From NCBI RefSeq assembly GCF_002929305.1, contig NZ_PJIO01000003.1:124001-188000 (forward strand): 64,000 nt of DNA. The letters are read 5' to 3'. The translations under genes and the position numbers were made by a program. The notes under the pieces were generated by a model. The model made no database searches. It was not told the DNA's origin and saw only the letters and a program-made list of their open reading frames with translations. The DNA comes from Arthrobacter sp. GMC3 (GTDB lineage Bacteria; Actinomycetota; Actinomycetes; Actinomycetales; Micrococcaceae). Of the stretch, positions 23,931 through 33,330 are shown one piece after another (position 1 is the stretch's first letter; the number at the start of each line of letters is the position of its first letter).

Positions 23931-25430
23931 CTAGCGAACTAGCCCGGTGATAAATACGACGGCGCCGACGACGAATGCCGCGCCGCCAAGAATGATGCTG
24001 CCCCATTGGATGAGCATGTTGCGCTGGGTTCTGCCCAAGCCGGCCGTGACTGCATCCAAGGGTTCAAGCCCATGAGCGTATTCGGCAGGGATGGGTGGCA
24101 TTTGCGTCCTGGTGACGGCCTCTGTCAGGGCCGGCTCCTCCGCTTGGACGACGGCGACCAACTCTACGGCACGCTTGAGCGTGTTGCTGCGCCCACCCGT
24201 GAGTGGGCGGGTACCAGGGCCAGGTCGATGGCCCGCCTTGGCGGACAGTGCCGCGTCAAAGCGTTCGGCGCGGGGGTTTCGCGACGGGTGTCCTTGCCGG
24301 GGCGCGCGCGGGACGATCGGGACGTGGGTGGTCACCGGCGGGCGCAGAACGGGCCGGTCCAGGCCTGGCACTTCCACGAATTCCAGTGGCGTGACCATGG
24401 CAAGGTTGTTCGTCGCCGTGGGGTCGCTGGCGGGTCGCCGGCTCTTGGCGCTTTCCTGGGCCAGTCTTTCGCGCGCCGCGGCGCGCTGGTTCAAGATGGC
24501 TGTCCGTTCGGCCTGGGCGCGTTGTTCCGCCAATGCCGCCAGCTCGGCGGTGCTCGGCGTTTGGCTGGCCAGCGAGGGTGGTCCGGCAGAAACGGGATGG
24601 TAGGAACCGCCGGGGACAAGTCCGGAGGTCGGCGGATAGTTAACCGGCGACGGCGGTTGCGCACCAGGAGCCTGCGGGGCTGCAACCGCAGCGTTCTCTG
24701 AGGCGTTCTCAGCCTCGGGCGCTGTTGCGTCAACCGGTGAAGGCGCTACGCGCCGGCCTGCCCGGGACCGGCTGGACTCTGGCGCCGAAGCGATGCTCGG
24801 GGCTGCTGAGGGGCTCGGCCTTGGGGGCGTGCTGGGCGCCTGCTTGGGCGGCAACGGTGCCGCAACGGCTTTGGCTTGACGGGGCTGTTCCGGGTGCGTG
24901 GGCTCAGCCACGGCTGGAATAGGTGCTTGGACGGGCGGAGTAGTTGCCTTAACGGGCGGGATCGAAGCTGGTGGCACCACCGGGTTGACGCTGGTGATGG
25001 GTGCCCGTTCGGCTTCCAGCTGCGCCTGGCGCAGGGCACGGCGGGAGGGAAGTTCCTCGGCCGCTGGCGCTCCGGAATCAAGGAGTTCCTTGTAGGCACG
25101 CAGGGCGGCACGGTCGCGGGCACGTGTTTGCGAGGACCTCTCCCGCACCACACCATCGCTGGCCGCTTGGCCAAGCGGTGCAGGCGCTACTGCTATGGCA
25201 GGCTCGTCCGGGGCCTGAACGGGGATAGGCACCGCAGCTGGCACATCACGAGCCGGTGTTGGCGCCGGTGCGGCAATGGAGGTGCGCCGGCCATGCCTGT
25301 CGGTGGCGGGGGCCACCGGGGCAGGCACAAGCGGCACTGACGGATATCCCGCAGCGCCTGTTGCTTGCTCCGGCTTGGCAGACCGCAATTCTCTGCGACT
25401 GCGGACCGGGTCCGTTTCCTTGCTCATCAC
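23931..25430 (-). CDS. Large Pro/Ala-rich protein with C-terminal membrane helix
   Basis: A 499-residue protein of unknown function. About the first 300 residues are low-complexity Pro/Ala/Val, with short RRALRQAQLEAERA and SRRELRSA basic helical segments. A coiled-coil-like AALAEQRAQAERTAILNQRAAARERLAQ lies near 285-315, and the last ~25 residues form a membrane helix (IQWGSIILGGAAFVVGAVVFITGLV). It sits between nadD and rsfS. The start is GTG 25430 or ATG 25427, just after the nadD stop. It is probably a tail-anchored cytoplasmic protein. Confidence 0.8.
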   Translation of the reverse strand: MMSKETDPVRSRRELRSAKPEQATGAAGYPSVPLVPAPVAPATDRHGRRTSIAAPAPTPARDVPAAVPIPVQAPDEPAIAVAPAPLGQAASDGVVRERSSQTRARDRAALRAYKELLDSGAPAAEELPSRRALRQAQLEAERAPITSVNPVVPPASIPPVKATTPPVQAPIPAVAEPTHPEQPRQAKAVAAPLPPKQAPSTPPRPSPSAAPSIASAPESSRSRAGRRVAPSPVDATAPEAENASENAAVAAPQAPGAQPPSPVNYPPTSGLVPGGSYHPVSAGPPSLASQTPSTAELAALAEQRAQAERTAILNQRAAARERLAQESAKSRRPASDPTATNNLAMVTPLEFVEVPGLDRPVLRPPVTTHVPIVPRAPRQGHPSRNPRAERFDAALSAKAGHRPGPGTRPLTGGRSNTLKRAVELVAVVQAEEPALTEAVTRTQMPPIPAEYAHGLEPLDAVTAGLGRTQRNMLIQWGSIILGGAAFVVGAVVFITGLVR

Positions 25431-25434
25431 TTAC

Positions 25435-26088
25435 TCATTCAGTACTAGAATTCACCGGCAGGACACGTGCGTCCGTTTCGCCATTTGCTTGAACATACAG
25501 TCCATACTTTGCTATGTATTGCACCACGCCGTCCGGGACCAGGTACCAGACGGGGTTCAATTCCTTTACACGCTTCCGGCAATCTGTCGACGAGATTGCC
25601 ATGGCAGGCACCTCCAACAAACTTACGTCGGATCGACCCAAGTCGTCGAGCACATGTCCCGGCCGCGTCACACCAACAAAGTGTGCCAATTCCCACAACT
25701 CATCGTTGTCTTTCCAGGACATGATGGCGGATAACGCATCTGCTCCGGTAATGAAGAACAGCTCAGCTTCCGGACGCATCCGCTTTAGATCACGCAAGGT
25801 GTCGATGGTGAAGGTGGGACCGGGACGGTCAATGTCCACCCGGCTGACAGTGAACCGGGGGTTCGCTGCGGTAGCAATGACGGTCATCAGGTACCGGTGT
25901 TCGGCCTCGCTGACCTTCCGCTTCGCCTTCTGCCACGGCTCCCCTGTGGGGACAAAAATGACCTCGTCAAGTTTGAAAACGCTCGCAACTTCGCTGGCTG
26001 CAACAAGGTGACCATGGTGGATCGGATCAAACGTTCCACCCATGACTCCAACACGGAGACGCTTTCTGGTGCCAGCCAAGGCTGGCAT
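25435..26088 (-). CDS. nadD: Nicotinate-nucleotide adenylyltransferase
   Basis: NadD joins nicotinate mononucleotide and ATP to give deamido-NAD in NAD synthesis. The 217-residue product has the nucleotidyltransferase motif [12 protein letters not shown] (17-28) and the second ATP-binding motif [13 protein letters not shown] 26088 is chosen to fit the family length; an upstream frame to 26169 overlaps the small membrane protein gene. The gene follows that gene by 13 bp and precedes the Pro/Ala-rich gene. Confidence 0.95.
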   Translation of the reverse strand: MPALAGTRKRLRVGVMGGTFDPIHHGHLVAASEVASVFKLDEVIFVPTGEPWQKAKRKVSEAEHRYLMTVIATAANPRFTVSRVDIDRPGPTFTIDTLRDLKRMRPEAELFFITGADALSAIMSWKDNDELWELAHFVGVTRPGHVLDDLGRSDVSLLEVPAMAISSTDCRKRVKELNPVWYLVPDGVVQYIAKYGLYVQANGETDARVLPVNSSTE

Positions 26089-26101
26089 CAGAATTGTCGC
26101 A

Positions 26102-26350
26102 TCAGTGATGGGAGGACGCCGAGTCGTCGTGGTGGCCGTGCTTGTTGGTGTGCTGCTTGTGCGGATCATCGGTGGAATCGACGGCCGCGTGGCGGTTGCC
26201 CAGGTTCATGAAGGAAACGCAGATGAACATCAACAGCAACAGTGTTGCCAGCATCACCGCGCCAATGACGAACGGCGGCGCAATAAGCGGCGCTGCTTCT
26301 TCGTGTGCGGCTGCTTCGGCAAGGACGACGCCGGCGAGCTGGGTCAGCAT
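26102..26350 (-). CDS. Small membrane protein with His-rich tail
   Basis: An 82-residue protein with one strong membrane helix (around residues 25-50, [23 protein letters not shown]) and a hydrophilic, His/Asp/Lys-rich tail that ends [15 protein letters not shown] and then SASSHH. GGGGAG lies just ahead of the ATG at 26350. It is located between proA and nadD on the same strand. No domain is recognised; the tail could bind metal. Confidence 0.8.
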   Translation of the reverse strand: MLTQLAGVVLAEAAAHEEAAPLIAPPFVIGAVMLATLLLLMFICVSFMNLGNRHAAVDSTDDPHKQHTNKHGHHDDSASSHH

Positions 26351-26474
26351 GATTTCTCCCCTATGGGTAAACGGCCGGGCACAAAATATTTGCCACCTGG
26401 CCAAAAACGGCTTGGATTCCCTCTAATGGTACGTGGTATCTGCCTGGACTGGCACACCGACCCGCAGCCAGGAA

Positions 26475-27764
26475 TCAGAAGCGGATCTGGCCTTCGCCTT
26501 GAACAATCCACTTTGTGGTAGTCAGTTCGGTCAATCCCATGGGCCCGCGAGCATGCAGCTTCTGGGTGGAAATGCCCACCTCGGCGCCCAGTCCAAGCTC
26601 GCCACCGTCGGTGAATCGGGTGCTGGCATTGACAATGACCGCCGCAGAATCAATGTCGGCAATGAATTTCTCGGCGTTGGCGAGATCATTCGTCAGGATC
26701 GCCTCGGTGTGACCGGTACTCCACGTGCGGATGTGTGCAATAGCCTCCGGAAGCGAATCGACCATCTTCACTGCCAAATCAAGGTCCATGTATTCGGTGG
26801 CCCAGTCGGCGTCCGTTGCGGGGAAGCCGGTGATGCCTGCGGGGAGCACCGCTAGAACGCGCTCGTCCACGTGAAGTCTCACACCGGCGTTGTTCAAGGC
26901 CTTCAGGACGGCGGGCAGGACAGTGGAATCCTTGTGTACCAGGAGTGTTTCCACCGTGTTGCAAACGCTGGGTCGCTGGGTTTTGGAATTGAGCAAGATC
27001 TCAACGCACATTTCCTCTTTGGCGCTGCTGTCAATGAAGATGTGCACATTGCCTTCGCCGGTTTCAATGACAGGCACTGAGGAGTTGTTGACCACCGTCT
27101 GGATGAGTTCACGCCCGCCGCGGGGAATCAGCACGTCCACCTGGCCGCGAGCCCGCATGAGCAGGTTGGCGCCTTCGCGGCCATACTTGTCTACCGACTG
27201 TACGGCGTCAGCTGGCAGGCTGACCGAATCAAGGGCGTCGCGCAGCACCCCTAGCAGGGCCTCGTTGGTGTGGGCGGCGGCTGTTCCGCCGCGCAGAACC
27301 ACGGCGTTTCCGCTTTTGAGTGCCAGTCCGGCGATGTCGACCGTGACGTTGGGGCGTGCCTCATAGATGGCTGCCACCACGCCCATGGGGACGTTGATCT
27401 GTCGCATGCGCAGGCCGTTGGGGAGAGTCTGTCCTCGCACCACATTGCCGACCGGGTCCGGCAGGGAAGCCAGGTTCTCCAGCGCACTTGCCAGCCCCAG
27501 GACCCGTTGGCTGGTCAGGGTGAGCCGGTCAAGCATGGCCGCGGAGGTGCCGTTGACCTTGCCGGCAGCCACGTCGCGGGCGTTGGCAGCCAGGATGAAA
27601 TCCTGCTCGGCCACGAGCGCCTTGGCTATTGCTCGCAGGCCCTTGTCTTTCCACGCCCGGTTGGCGCCGGCCATGCGGCGGGAGGCGTGGCGTGCCCGTG
27701 TCAGGATGGCGTTAACGTCGTCGGCCGCCTGCGTTGCGTTTTGTTCAACAATCTGCTCGGTCAT
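26475..27764 (-). CDS. proA: Gamma-glutamyl phosphate reductase
   Basis: ProA reduces gamma-glutamyl phosphate to glutamate semialdehyde with NADPH, the second step of proline synthesis. The 429-residue protein is of the aldehyde dehydrogenase fold, with catalytic Cys in KTQRPSVCNTVETLL, the VGVVAAIYEARPNVT-type segment near residue 130, and the C-terminal MGLTELTTTKWIV typical of ProA. It lies 20 bp downstream of proB in the order obgE-proB-proA. Confidence 0.97.
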   Translation of the reverse strand: MTEQIVEQNATQAADDVNAILTRARHASRRMAGANRAWKDKGLRAIAKALVAEQDFILAANARDVAAGKVNGTSAAMLDRLTLTSQRVLGLASALENLASLPDPVGNVVRGQTLPNGLRMRQINVPMGVVAAIYEARPNVTVDIAGLALKSGNAVVLRGGTAAAHTNEALLGVLRDALDSVSLPADAVQSVDKYGREGANLLMRARGQVDVLIPRGGRELIQTVVNNSSVPVIETGEGNVHIFIDSSAKEEMCVEILLNSKTQRPSVCNTVETLLVHKDSTVLPAVLKALNNAGVRLHVDERVLAVLPAGITGFPATDADWATEYMDLDLAVKMVDSLPEAIAHIRTWSTGHTEAILTNDLANAEKFIADIDSAAVIVNASTRFTDGGELGLGAEVGISTQKLHARGPMGLTELTTTKWIVQGEGQIRF

Positions 27765-27784
27765 GGCTTAAGTGTAAGGCACGC

Positions 27785-28936
27785 CTAGTTGTTCAGCAGG
27801 ACCAGGTCGTCAACATGAACCACTTCGCGTTCATACTGGCGGCCCAGTTCCTTGGCGAGGTCCTTGGTGGAGCGCCCCAGCATTTGCGGCAGGTCGCCAC
27901 AGGGGTAGTTCACCAGGCCGTGGGCAATGACGTGGCCGGTGGCATCGGCGATCTCCACGGCATCCCCGGCCTCGAAGTCACCGGAGACGGAGACAATGCC
28001 AGCCGGCAGAAGCGACTTGTGCCGTTCGCTCACAGCCCGGATGGCGCCGTCGTCGAGCACCAGCCTGCCGCGAATATCCGCTAGATGCGCCAGCCACAGC
28101 ATGCGGACGGGGCGCTTATTGCCATTGATACCGAACCAGGTTCCCACGTCCTCGCCGGCCAGTGCGGCCGCGGCGTTTTGGGTGGAGGTGACTAGGGCCG
28201 GGATACCGGTCTCGGCGGCGATGAGCGCCGCTTGAACCTTGGTTGCCATGCCACCGGTGCCCACTCCGGCCTTGCCGGCACTTCCGATGACAATGCCTTC
28301 AAGGTCTTCGGGGGAATCAACGTTGGCGATCCGTTGTGCCCCTTCCGACGGCGGGCCGTCGTAGAGTGAGTCCACATCCGAGAGCAGCACTAGGGCGTCG
28401 GCCTTGACCAGGTGGGCCACCAGGGCGGCCAGGCGGTCGTTGTCACCAAAACGGATCTCATGGGTGGCCACGGTGTCATTTTCGTTGACAATCGGGACCA
28501 CCCCGAGATGCAGCAGCCGCTCCAGGGCACGGTGGGCGTTGACGTACTGGTGCCGGCGGGTCAGGTCCTCCGCCGTCAGCAACACCTGGGAAACTGTGAC
28601 CCCGTGGCCAAGGAATGCGTGGTTGTAGTGGGCCATGAGTAGTCCCTGGCCCACGCTGGCGGCAGCCTGTTGCGTGGCCAGGTCCTTGGGGCGCCGGGCC
28701 AGGCCCAGCGGCAGCAGGCCCGCGGCGATGGCGCCGGAGGAAACCAAAATAACCTCGGTCCCTGCGAGCCGGCGTTCGGCCAATACCTGAACCAAACTGT
28801 TCAGTGCCGGTACCGAAATCCCGCCGGCCACGCTCGTCAACGACGACGAGCCCACCTTCACTACGATCCTTGCGGCAGTGGCGATCGCAGAACGCGAACG
28901 GCCTGCGGCCAGACCGGTTTCCCCGTGTGAGACCAT
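27785..28936 (-). CDS. proB: Glutamate 5-kinase
   Basis: ProB phosphorylates glutamate at the gamma-carboxyl, the first and feedback-inhibited step of proline synthesis. The 383-residue product has the amino-acid kinase start RIVVKVGSSSLT, the VSSGAIAAG motif, the NENDTVA motif and a C-terminal PUA domain (about 290-375). ATG 28936 is chosen because it follows the obgE stop by 4 bp with AGCAGG ahead; the longer open frame lies over obgE. It is probably coupled to obgE. Confidence 0.96.
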   Translation of the reverse strand: MVSHGETGLAAGRSRSAIATAARIVVKVGSSSLTSVAGGISVPALNSLVQVLAERRLAGTEVILVSSGAIAAGLLPLGLARRPKDLATQQAAASVGQGLLMAHYNHAFLGHGVTVSQVLLTAEDLTRRHQYVNAHRALERLLHLGVVPIVNENDTVATHEIRFGDNDRLAALVAHLVKADALVLLSDVDSLYDGPPSEGAQRIANVDSPEDLEGIVIGSAGKAGVGTGGMATKVQAALIAAETGIPALVTSTQNAAAALAGEDVGTWFGINGNKRPVRMLWLAHLADIRGRLVLDDGAIRAVSERHKSLLPAGIVSVSGDFEAGDAVEIADATGHVIAHGLVNYPCGDLPQMLGRSTKDLAKELGRQYEREVVHVDDLVLLNN

Positions 28937-28940
28937 CCTG

Positions 28941-30533
28941 CTAGGACGCACCACCTTCAGCGTCCAGTTCTGCCTGAATGACGGCAGCCTTGCTGTGCTT
29001 GGGGTTGGTGGATTCGGTCCAGATACCGGCCTTGCGCTCCAACTCGAGTTCGGCACGGGCAGCGGCCTTGGCGTCGCGGCGGTCCTGCTGCTCTTCACGC
29101 TTCTGTGCCCTGGTGGGGCGATCGCCCAGGTCCAGCAGGCGCAAGTCCGTGCCGCGCGGTGCTGCCAGGTGCTCGGCACCGCCCATCATGGTGGGCTCCC
29201 AGTCGAAGACCATGCCGCCGTCTTCACCAATGATGACGGTGTCGCCGGGGGTGGCACCGGCCTTGAACAGGCCCGCTTCCACGCCAGCTTTGGCCAGGCG
29301 GTCGGCAAGGTAGCCAATTGCTTCCTCGTTCTGGAAGTCTGTCTGACGCACCCAACGCTCGGGCTTTTCACCCAAGACACGGTACAAGGGCTCCAGGTTC
29401 TTCTCTTCCTTGCGGATGGTGAAGGCTGTCTCGTTCACGGCGCGCGGGCGCAACACCACAGGCGTGGCCTTGAGCGGGGCGCTGGCGATGAGGTCGCGGG
29501 CGTTCTGGACAATCTCGGCCATGGCATAGCCGAGCTGGCGCAGGCCCTCGTGGCTGGTGGCGGAGATTTCAAAGACGCGGTAGCCGCGGGCTTCGAGGTC
29601 TCCCCTGACAAATTCGGCCATGTCGCGGCCGTCGGGGGAATCCACCTTGTTCAGGGCCACCAGTTTGGGGCGCTCGTTCAAGGGGACAACCTCGCCGTCG
29701 GCCCCGGCAAAGCTCATGTCCACGGCGTAGCGGTCAAGCTCGCGCTCGATGACGGCAAGGTCGCTGATGGGGTCGCGGTCCGCTTCCAGGGTGGCGCAGT
29801 CCAGAACGTGCACCAGGGCCGCGCAGCGCTCTACGTGGCGCAGGAAGTTGTGGCCCAGGCCCTTGCCTTCGCTGGCACCTTCGATGAGGCCGGGAACGTC
29901 GGCAATGGTGAAGCGGACGTCACCTGATTGCACCACACCAAGGTTCGGGATCAAGGTGGTGAAGGGGTAGTCGGCAATCTTGGGCCGTGCAGCAGACATG
30001 GCGGCGATCAGCGAGGACTTACCAGCTGACGGGAAACCGACCAGGGCGATGTCGGCAATGGATTTCAGTTCCAGGACGATGTCCCGTTCGTCACCCTCAA
30101 CACCGAGCAGGGCAAAGCCGGGGGCCTTGCGCTTCTGGGAGGAAAGGGCGGCGTTACCCAGGCCACCCTGGCCGCCGGCCGCGGCAACAAATTCGGTTCC
30201 TTCGCCTACCAGGTCGGCAATGACGTTGCCGGCCTTGTCCTTGACAACGGTACCGTCGGGCACGTTGAGGATGAGGGTTTCACCGATCTTGCCGTCACGC
30301 CAGTCACCCATGCCGGGGCCACCGTTGGTGCCGTGGCGGTGGGGGGCGTGGTGGTAGTCAAGGAGTGTGGTGGTTTGGGCGCTCACGCGCAAGATGACGT
30401 TGCCGCCGTCGCCGCCCTTACCGCCGTCGGGACCACCCAGGGGCTTGAACTTTTCGCGTTTTACCGAGACGCAGCCATGGCCGCCTGTCCCGCCGGATAC
30501 GTGCAATACAACCCGGTCAACAAAGCTGGCCAA
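28941..30533 (-). CDS. obgE: GTPase Obg
   Basis: Obg is an essential GTPase involved in 50S assembly and stress signalling. The 530-residue protein has the glycine-rich Obg fold at 1-158 ([17 protein letters not shown]), the G domain with P-loop GFPSAGKSS (166-174), DVPGLIEGA and NKVD, and the C-terminal OCT domain followed by a charged tail (~460-530) typical of actinobacteria. It follows rplU-rpmA and precedes proB-proA. Confidence 0.98.
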   Translation of the reverse strand: MASFVDRVVLHVSGGTGGHGCVSVKREKFKPLGGPDGGKGGDGGNVILRVSAQTTTLLDYHHAPHRHGTNGGPGMGDWRDGKIGETLILNVPDGTVVKDKAGNVIADLVGEGTEFVAAAGGQGGLGNAALSSQKRKAPGFALLGVEGDERDIVLELKSIADIALVGFPSAGKSSLIAAMSAARPKIADYPFTTLIPNLGVVQSGDVRFTIADVPGLIEGASEGKGLGHNFLRHVERCAALVHVLDCATLEADRDPISDLAVIERELDRYAVDMSFAGADGEVVPLNERPKLVALNKVDSPDGRDMAEFVRGDLEARGYRVFEISATSHEGLRQLGYAMAEIVQNARDLIASAPLKATPVVLRPRAVNETAFTIRKEEKNLEPLYRVLGEKPERWVRQTDFQNEEAIGYLADRLAKAGVEAGLFKAGATPGDTVIIGEDGGMVFDWEPTMMGGAEHLAAPRGTDLRLLDLGDRPTRAQKREEQQDRRDAKAAARAELELERKAGIWTESTNPKHSKAAVIQAELDAEGGAS

Positions 30534-30652
30534 TGGATTCTCCTTGATTAGTACTACTTTGATTCACACTGCAGTTGCACACTTATTCTAGTCCGCTGAA
30601 GGGGACCAAGGCCTGGTGCCGGCCTGTTGCTAAAACACCCTGCTGTTAAAAC

Positions 30653-30686
30653 ACAGTGGAGCGGGCCAGGCGGCCCGCTCCACTGT
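30653..30686 (-). terminator. Terminator after rpmA
   Basis: A 15-bp perfect stem (ACAGTGGAGCGGGCC with its complement) with a 4-nt loop lies 15 bp below the rpmA stop and is followed on the minus strand by a GTTTTAA tract. It separates rplU-rpmA from obgE, although read-through may contribute to obgE expression. Confidence 0.85.
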
Positions 30687-30700
30687 CAAAAACTTTGGTA

Positions 30701-30958
30701 TTAGACCGCAGCTGCGACGATGTTCACGACGCGGCGTCCGCGGCGCTGACCGAATTCGACAGCACCTGCGTCCAGTGCGAACAGTGTGTCATCCTTGCCA
30801 CGACCAACGCCCTCACCGGGGTGGAAGTGGGTGCCGCGCTGGCGAACGATGATTTCGCCTGCCTTGACAACCTGACCGCCGAAGCGCTTTACACCCAAGT
30901 ACTGAGCGTTTGAATCACGACCGTTGCGAGTGGAACTCGCACCCTTTTTATGTGCCAT
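30701..30958 (-). CDS. rpmA: 50S ribosomal protein L27
   Basis: An 85-residue basic protein with the L27 signature [19 protein letters not shown] and the segment [17 protein letters not shown]. Its N-terminus reaches the peptidyl-transferase centre. The length and sequence are canonical, with no N-terminal extension needing cleavage. It lies downstream of rplU in the usual L21-L27 operon. Confidence 0.98.
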   Translation of the reverse strand: MAHKKGASSTRNGRDSNAQYLGVKRFGGQVVKAGEIIVRQRGTHFHPGEGVGRGKDDTLFALDAGAVEFGQRRGRRVVNIVAAAV

Positions 30959-31020
30959 TGAAAATGCCTACCTTTTGACTAAAAGTAACTGTATAAGAGG
31001 ATCTACGTACGAGGCGTAAA

Positions 31021-31329
31021 TTACGCGATCGAGGTGATCTTGACCTTGGACAGTTCCTGACGGTGGCCCTGACGCTTCTTGTAGCCGGTCTTGTTCTTGA
31101 ACTTCTGGATGACGATCTTCGGTCCACGAAGATCCTCCAACTTCTCAGCCGTAACCTTTACATTAGCCAGGTCCTTTGCGGCGGTGGTGATTTTCTCACC
31201 ATCAACCAACAGCAAAGCGGGCAGCTCAAGCGTGCTGCCAACTCCACCGGGGACGCGGTTCATGGTCACGTAGTCTCCGACGGAAACCTTTTCTTGACGG
31301 CCGCCTGCGCGGACAATCGCGTACACCAC
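31021..31329 (-). CDS. rplU: 50S ribosomal protein L21
   Basis: A 102-residue protein with the L21 pattern [19 protein letters not shown] at the start and [18 protein letters not shown] near the end, which contacts 23S rRNA. GTG 31329 (MVYAIV) matches the usual family start; a GTG at 31341 would add four residues and is the alternative. It is the first gene of rplU-rpmA, expressed from a promoter at 31451-31480 with a ~115-nt leader. Confidence 0.96.
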   Translation of the reverse strand: MVYAIVRAGGRQEKVSVGDYVTMNRVPGGVGSTLELPALLLVDGEKITTAAKDLANVKVTAEKLEDLRGPKIVIQKFKNKTGYKKRQGHRQELSKVKITSIA

Positions 31330-31450
31330 TGGGGAACTCACTTCTCTCGACGTTTATTACAAAGAATTAATGTGCCTCAACGCCGTGGACCTCAATGGAG
31401 TTCTACCATGGAGTGGTTGCCCTAAGTGTTGGCGTAAGCACCGAAGATCA

Positions 31451-31480
31451 AGAATACGCTAACTCTTGCCCCGGCCGCAA
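31451..31480 (-). promoter_or_regulatory. Promoter of rplU-rpmA
   Basis: On the minus strand, TTGCGG (complement of 31475-31480) and TATTCT (complement of 31451-31456) are separated by 18 bp. A transcript would begin near 31444, giving a leader of about 115 nt before rplU. The rest of the 320-bp gap up to thiD (31330-31650) shows no other supported gene. Confidence 0.65.
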
Positions 31481-31606
31481 ATGAGACTGATTCCGTGCCA
31501 CTGGGATTAGGTGATGGCGGACTTTCATCCACCCGTTCCAACCCCGCTCAACGGAACCGTGCACCACCACTTTAGCGTGCTTTGGCACCAACAGTTTCCC
31601 ATATAG

Positions 31607-31644
31607 CCACGGCGCGCCGTGTCTTGTGCGACTGGGAGCCGTGG
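31607..31644 (-). terminator. Possible terminator after thiD
   Basis: CCACGGC and GCCGTGG (7 bp) enclose 24 nt just below the thiD stop. The left arm is also part of the 14-bp palindrome CACGGCGCGCCGTG. There is no T-run, so the call is weak. Confidence 0.3.
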
Positions 31645-31650
31645 TGTTAA

Positions 31651-33210
31651 TCACTGCTGCGTCAATTCCCCTGTATTGCGGACATGAAGGCGGGGCGCGT
31701 CAAAGAAGTCAACTTCGTACTGGGCCGAGTGAATGAAGGCTGTCCTCATGCGTTGGCGTTCCTGCGCCGAGCCGCGTCGGGCGGCGGCGTCGGCAATACC
31801 GACGGCGGTTCTGGTGGCCTCGGCAAACTCATCGTCGGCATACGTGGCTAGCCACCGCCCATACGGATGGGCCTGCGCTGGCCCGGACCCGGCCACCTCG
31901 CCTGCCAAATACTGGGAGTGCAACTCCTTGCCGACCTCGGCGTACAACCAATAGCAGGGCAACACGGCGGCCACCACCTCGCCGTAGCTGCCACCGAAGG
32001 CAGCCGCAGCCAGGTGGTCAACGTAGTGCTTGGTCACTGGCCCCATATCGCCCTGCGATGGGTGCGTGTCCAGCCATTCCTTATGCAGTTCCAATTCCAC
32101 TGCCAGGCAGTTCTGTGCGCCCTTGGCCCAAAATCGCTGTTCATCTTCGGTGGGTGCCAGGGCGCTGGCGTGTGCCAGGACCCGCGAGTAGGCGCCGAGA
32201 TAGTGGGCGTCCTGTGCCAAGTAGTAGACAAAATGTTCCTGCGGCAGTGTCCCGGCCAATAGTTCCTTGATGAAGTCCAGTTCAAAGATGGCTGCCCGAT
32301 GTCCGGCAATGTCGTCCCACAGGCCGCGGCTGAACACATCAGCCTCCGGCGCAGCGGTGGCCCACAGTGCATGGAAGTGATTGAGTGGACCCCGCCCTTG
32401 CCCCACAGCGAGTAAATCGGAGGTGTTCAGCGCCTGGGTGAGCCAGGTCTTGGCCCGGCCCACGCTCTCCACCCAGTCGCCAGTTTGCGCCTGCAAGGTG
32501 GCCACAGCCGCCGACAACGAGCAACCCGTGCCGTGCGTGTTGGCGGTTTCAATTCGTTCCCCTGCGAACTCCACGAGCGAGCCATCCGGGCTGATAAGTG
32601 CATCGGGGCAGACGTCGGAGACCAGATGCCCTCCCTTGACCAACACCCGAACATTGCGTTCAACGGCAAGTTTCTTGCCCTGGCGTAAGGCCGCCTCCCA
32701 GGATTCGACTTCCGGCTCCCCCACCAAGACTGCCAGTTCGGGCAGATTTGGTGTGACTAGGTGTGCGTGCTCGAGCAGGCCAAGGAGGGCCAGGCGCCCG
32801 TCGTCGTCCATGAGGGCGTCACCGCTGGTCGCCACCATGACCGGGTCAAGCACGACGACGGCCGGTCGGGTTTTGGCCAACCAGTCCCCCACCGCCTTGA
32901 TCACCGCGGCATTGGCCAGCATGCCAATCTTGACGCCGTCTATGGCGATGTCCTCGTTCAGGGCCTCCAGCTGGCGTGTGAGGAATGCCGCTGGCGGGAC
33001 GTGGACGTCATGGACGCCCTGCGTGTTTTGTGCCGTCAAGGCGGTGACGGCGGTCATGGCATAGCCGCCGTGGGCGCTGATGGCCTTGATGTCGGCCTGG
33101 ATGCCGGCCCCGCCCGAGGGATCGGAGCCGGCGATGCTCAGTATCCGAGGGTGGGTGGGTCGGGCCAGAGATGGGATCAAAGTGGGCAGGGCTAAAGTCT
33201 CGGAGCGCAA
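31651..33210 (-). CDS. thiD: ThiD-TenA fusion: HMP/HMP-P kinase with C-terminal thiaminase II domain
   Basis: A 519-residue two-domain protein. Residues ~20-275 are ThiD (ILSIAGSDPSGGAGIQADIKA, DPVMVATSGD, NTHGTGCSLSAA), which phosphorylates hydroxymethylpyrimidine twice. Residues ~300-515 are TenA, with FVYYLAQDAHYLGAYSR, the catalytic-Cys segment LPCYWLYAEVG and HKEWLDTH. TenA hydrolyses or salvages aminopyrimidine forms of the same ring, so both steps lie in one pathway. The TTG start at 33210 follows directly after a TPP riboswitch, whose 3' end (GAAGGGA) serves as the ribosome-binding site. Confidence 0.95.
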   Translation of the reverse strand: MRSETLALPTLIPSLARPTHPRILSIAGSDPSGGAGIQADIKAISAHGGYAMTAVTALTAQNTQGVHDVHVPPAAFLTRQLEALNEDIAIDGVKIGMLANAAVIKAVGDWLAKTRPAVVVLDPVMVATSGDALMDDDGRLALLGLLEHAHLVTPNLPELAVLVGEPEVESWEAALRQGKKLAVERNVRVLVKGGHLVSDVCPDALISPDGSLVEFAGERIETANTHGTGCSLSAAVATLQAQTGDWVESVGRAKTWLTQALNTSDLLAVGQGRGPLNHFHALWATAAPEADVFSRGLWDDIAGHRAAIFELDFIKELLAGTLPQEHFVYYLAQDAHYLGAYSRVLAHASALAPTEDEQRFWAKGAQNCLAVELELHKEWLDTHPSQGDMGPVTKHYVDHLAAAAFGGSYGEVVAAVLPCYWLYAEVGKELHSQYLAGEVAGSGPAQAHPYGRWLATYADDEFAEATRTAVGIADAAARRGSAQERQRMRTAFIHSAQYEVDFFDAPRLHVRNTGELTQQ

Positions 33211-33211
33211 A

Positions 33212-33302
33212 TGGACATCCCTTCGCCGGAATTAACCGGGCAGGTTCAACGGGTCTTTTCTCAGCCGGACCGATTGTCCTGGCACCCCGTGTCGGTTTCC
33301 AC
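33212..33302 (-). ncRNA. TPP riboswitch (THI element)
   Basis: The minus strand shows the TPP-aptamer signatures in order: CGGGGTGCC, GGCTGAGAAAAGACCC, GTTGAACCTG, and CCGGTTAATTCCGGCGAAGGGA. The CTGAGA and GAACCTG blocks are the conserved thiamine-binding segments. The aptamer ends in the ribosome-binding site of the thiD-tenA gene, so control is probably at translation initiation. High thiamine pyrophosphate should switch the gene off. Confidence 0.95.
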
Positions 33303-33330
33303 CCTAGCCCGGCACTCTTCGCTTAAAGAA

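Noticed and set aside
28937..29179. N-terminal extension of proB into obgE
   Set aside because: These codons lie over the obgE coding sequence in another frame; glutamate kinases start just before the RIVVKVGSSS segment.
31448..31654. A 68-codon frame starting with a GTG that overlaps the thiD stop
   Set aside because: It has mixed third-position composition with several rare codons, covers the rplU promoter and the putative thiD terminator, and has no recognisable motif. A GTGA overlap makes it not impossible, but support is too weak.
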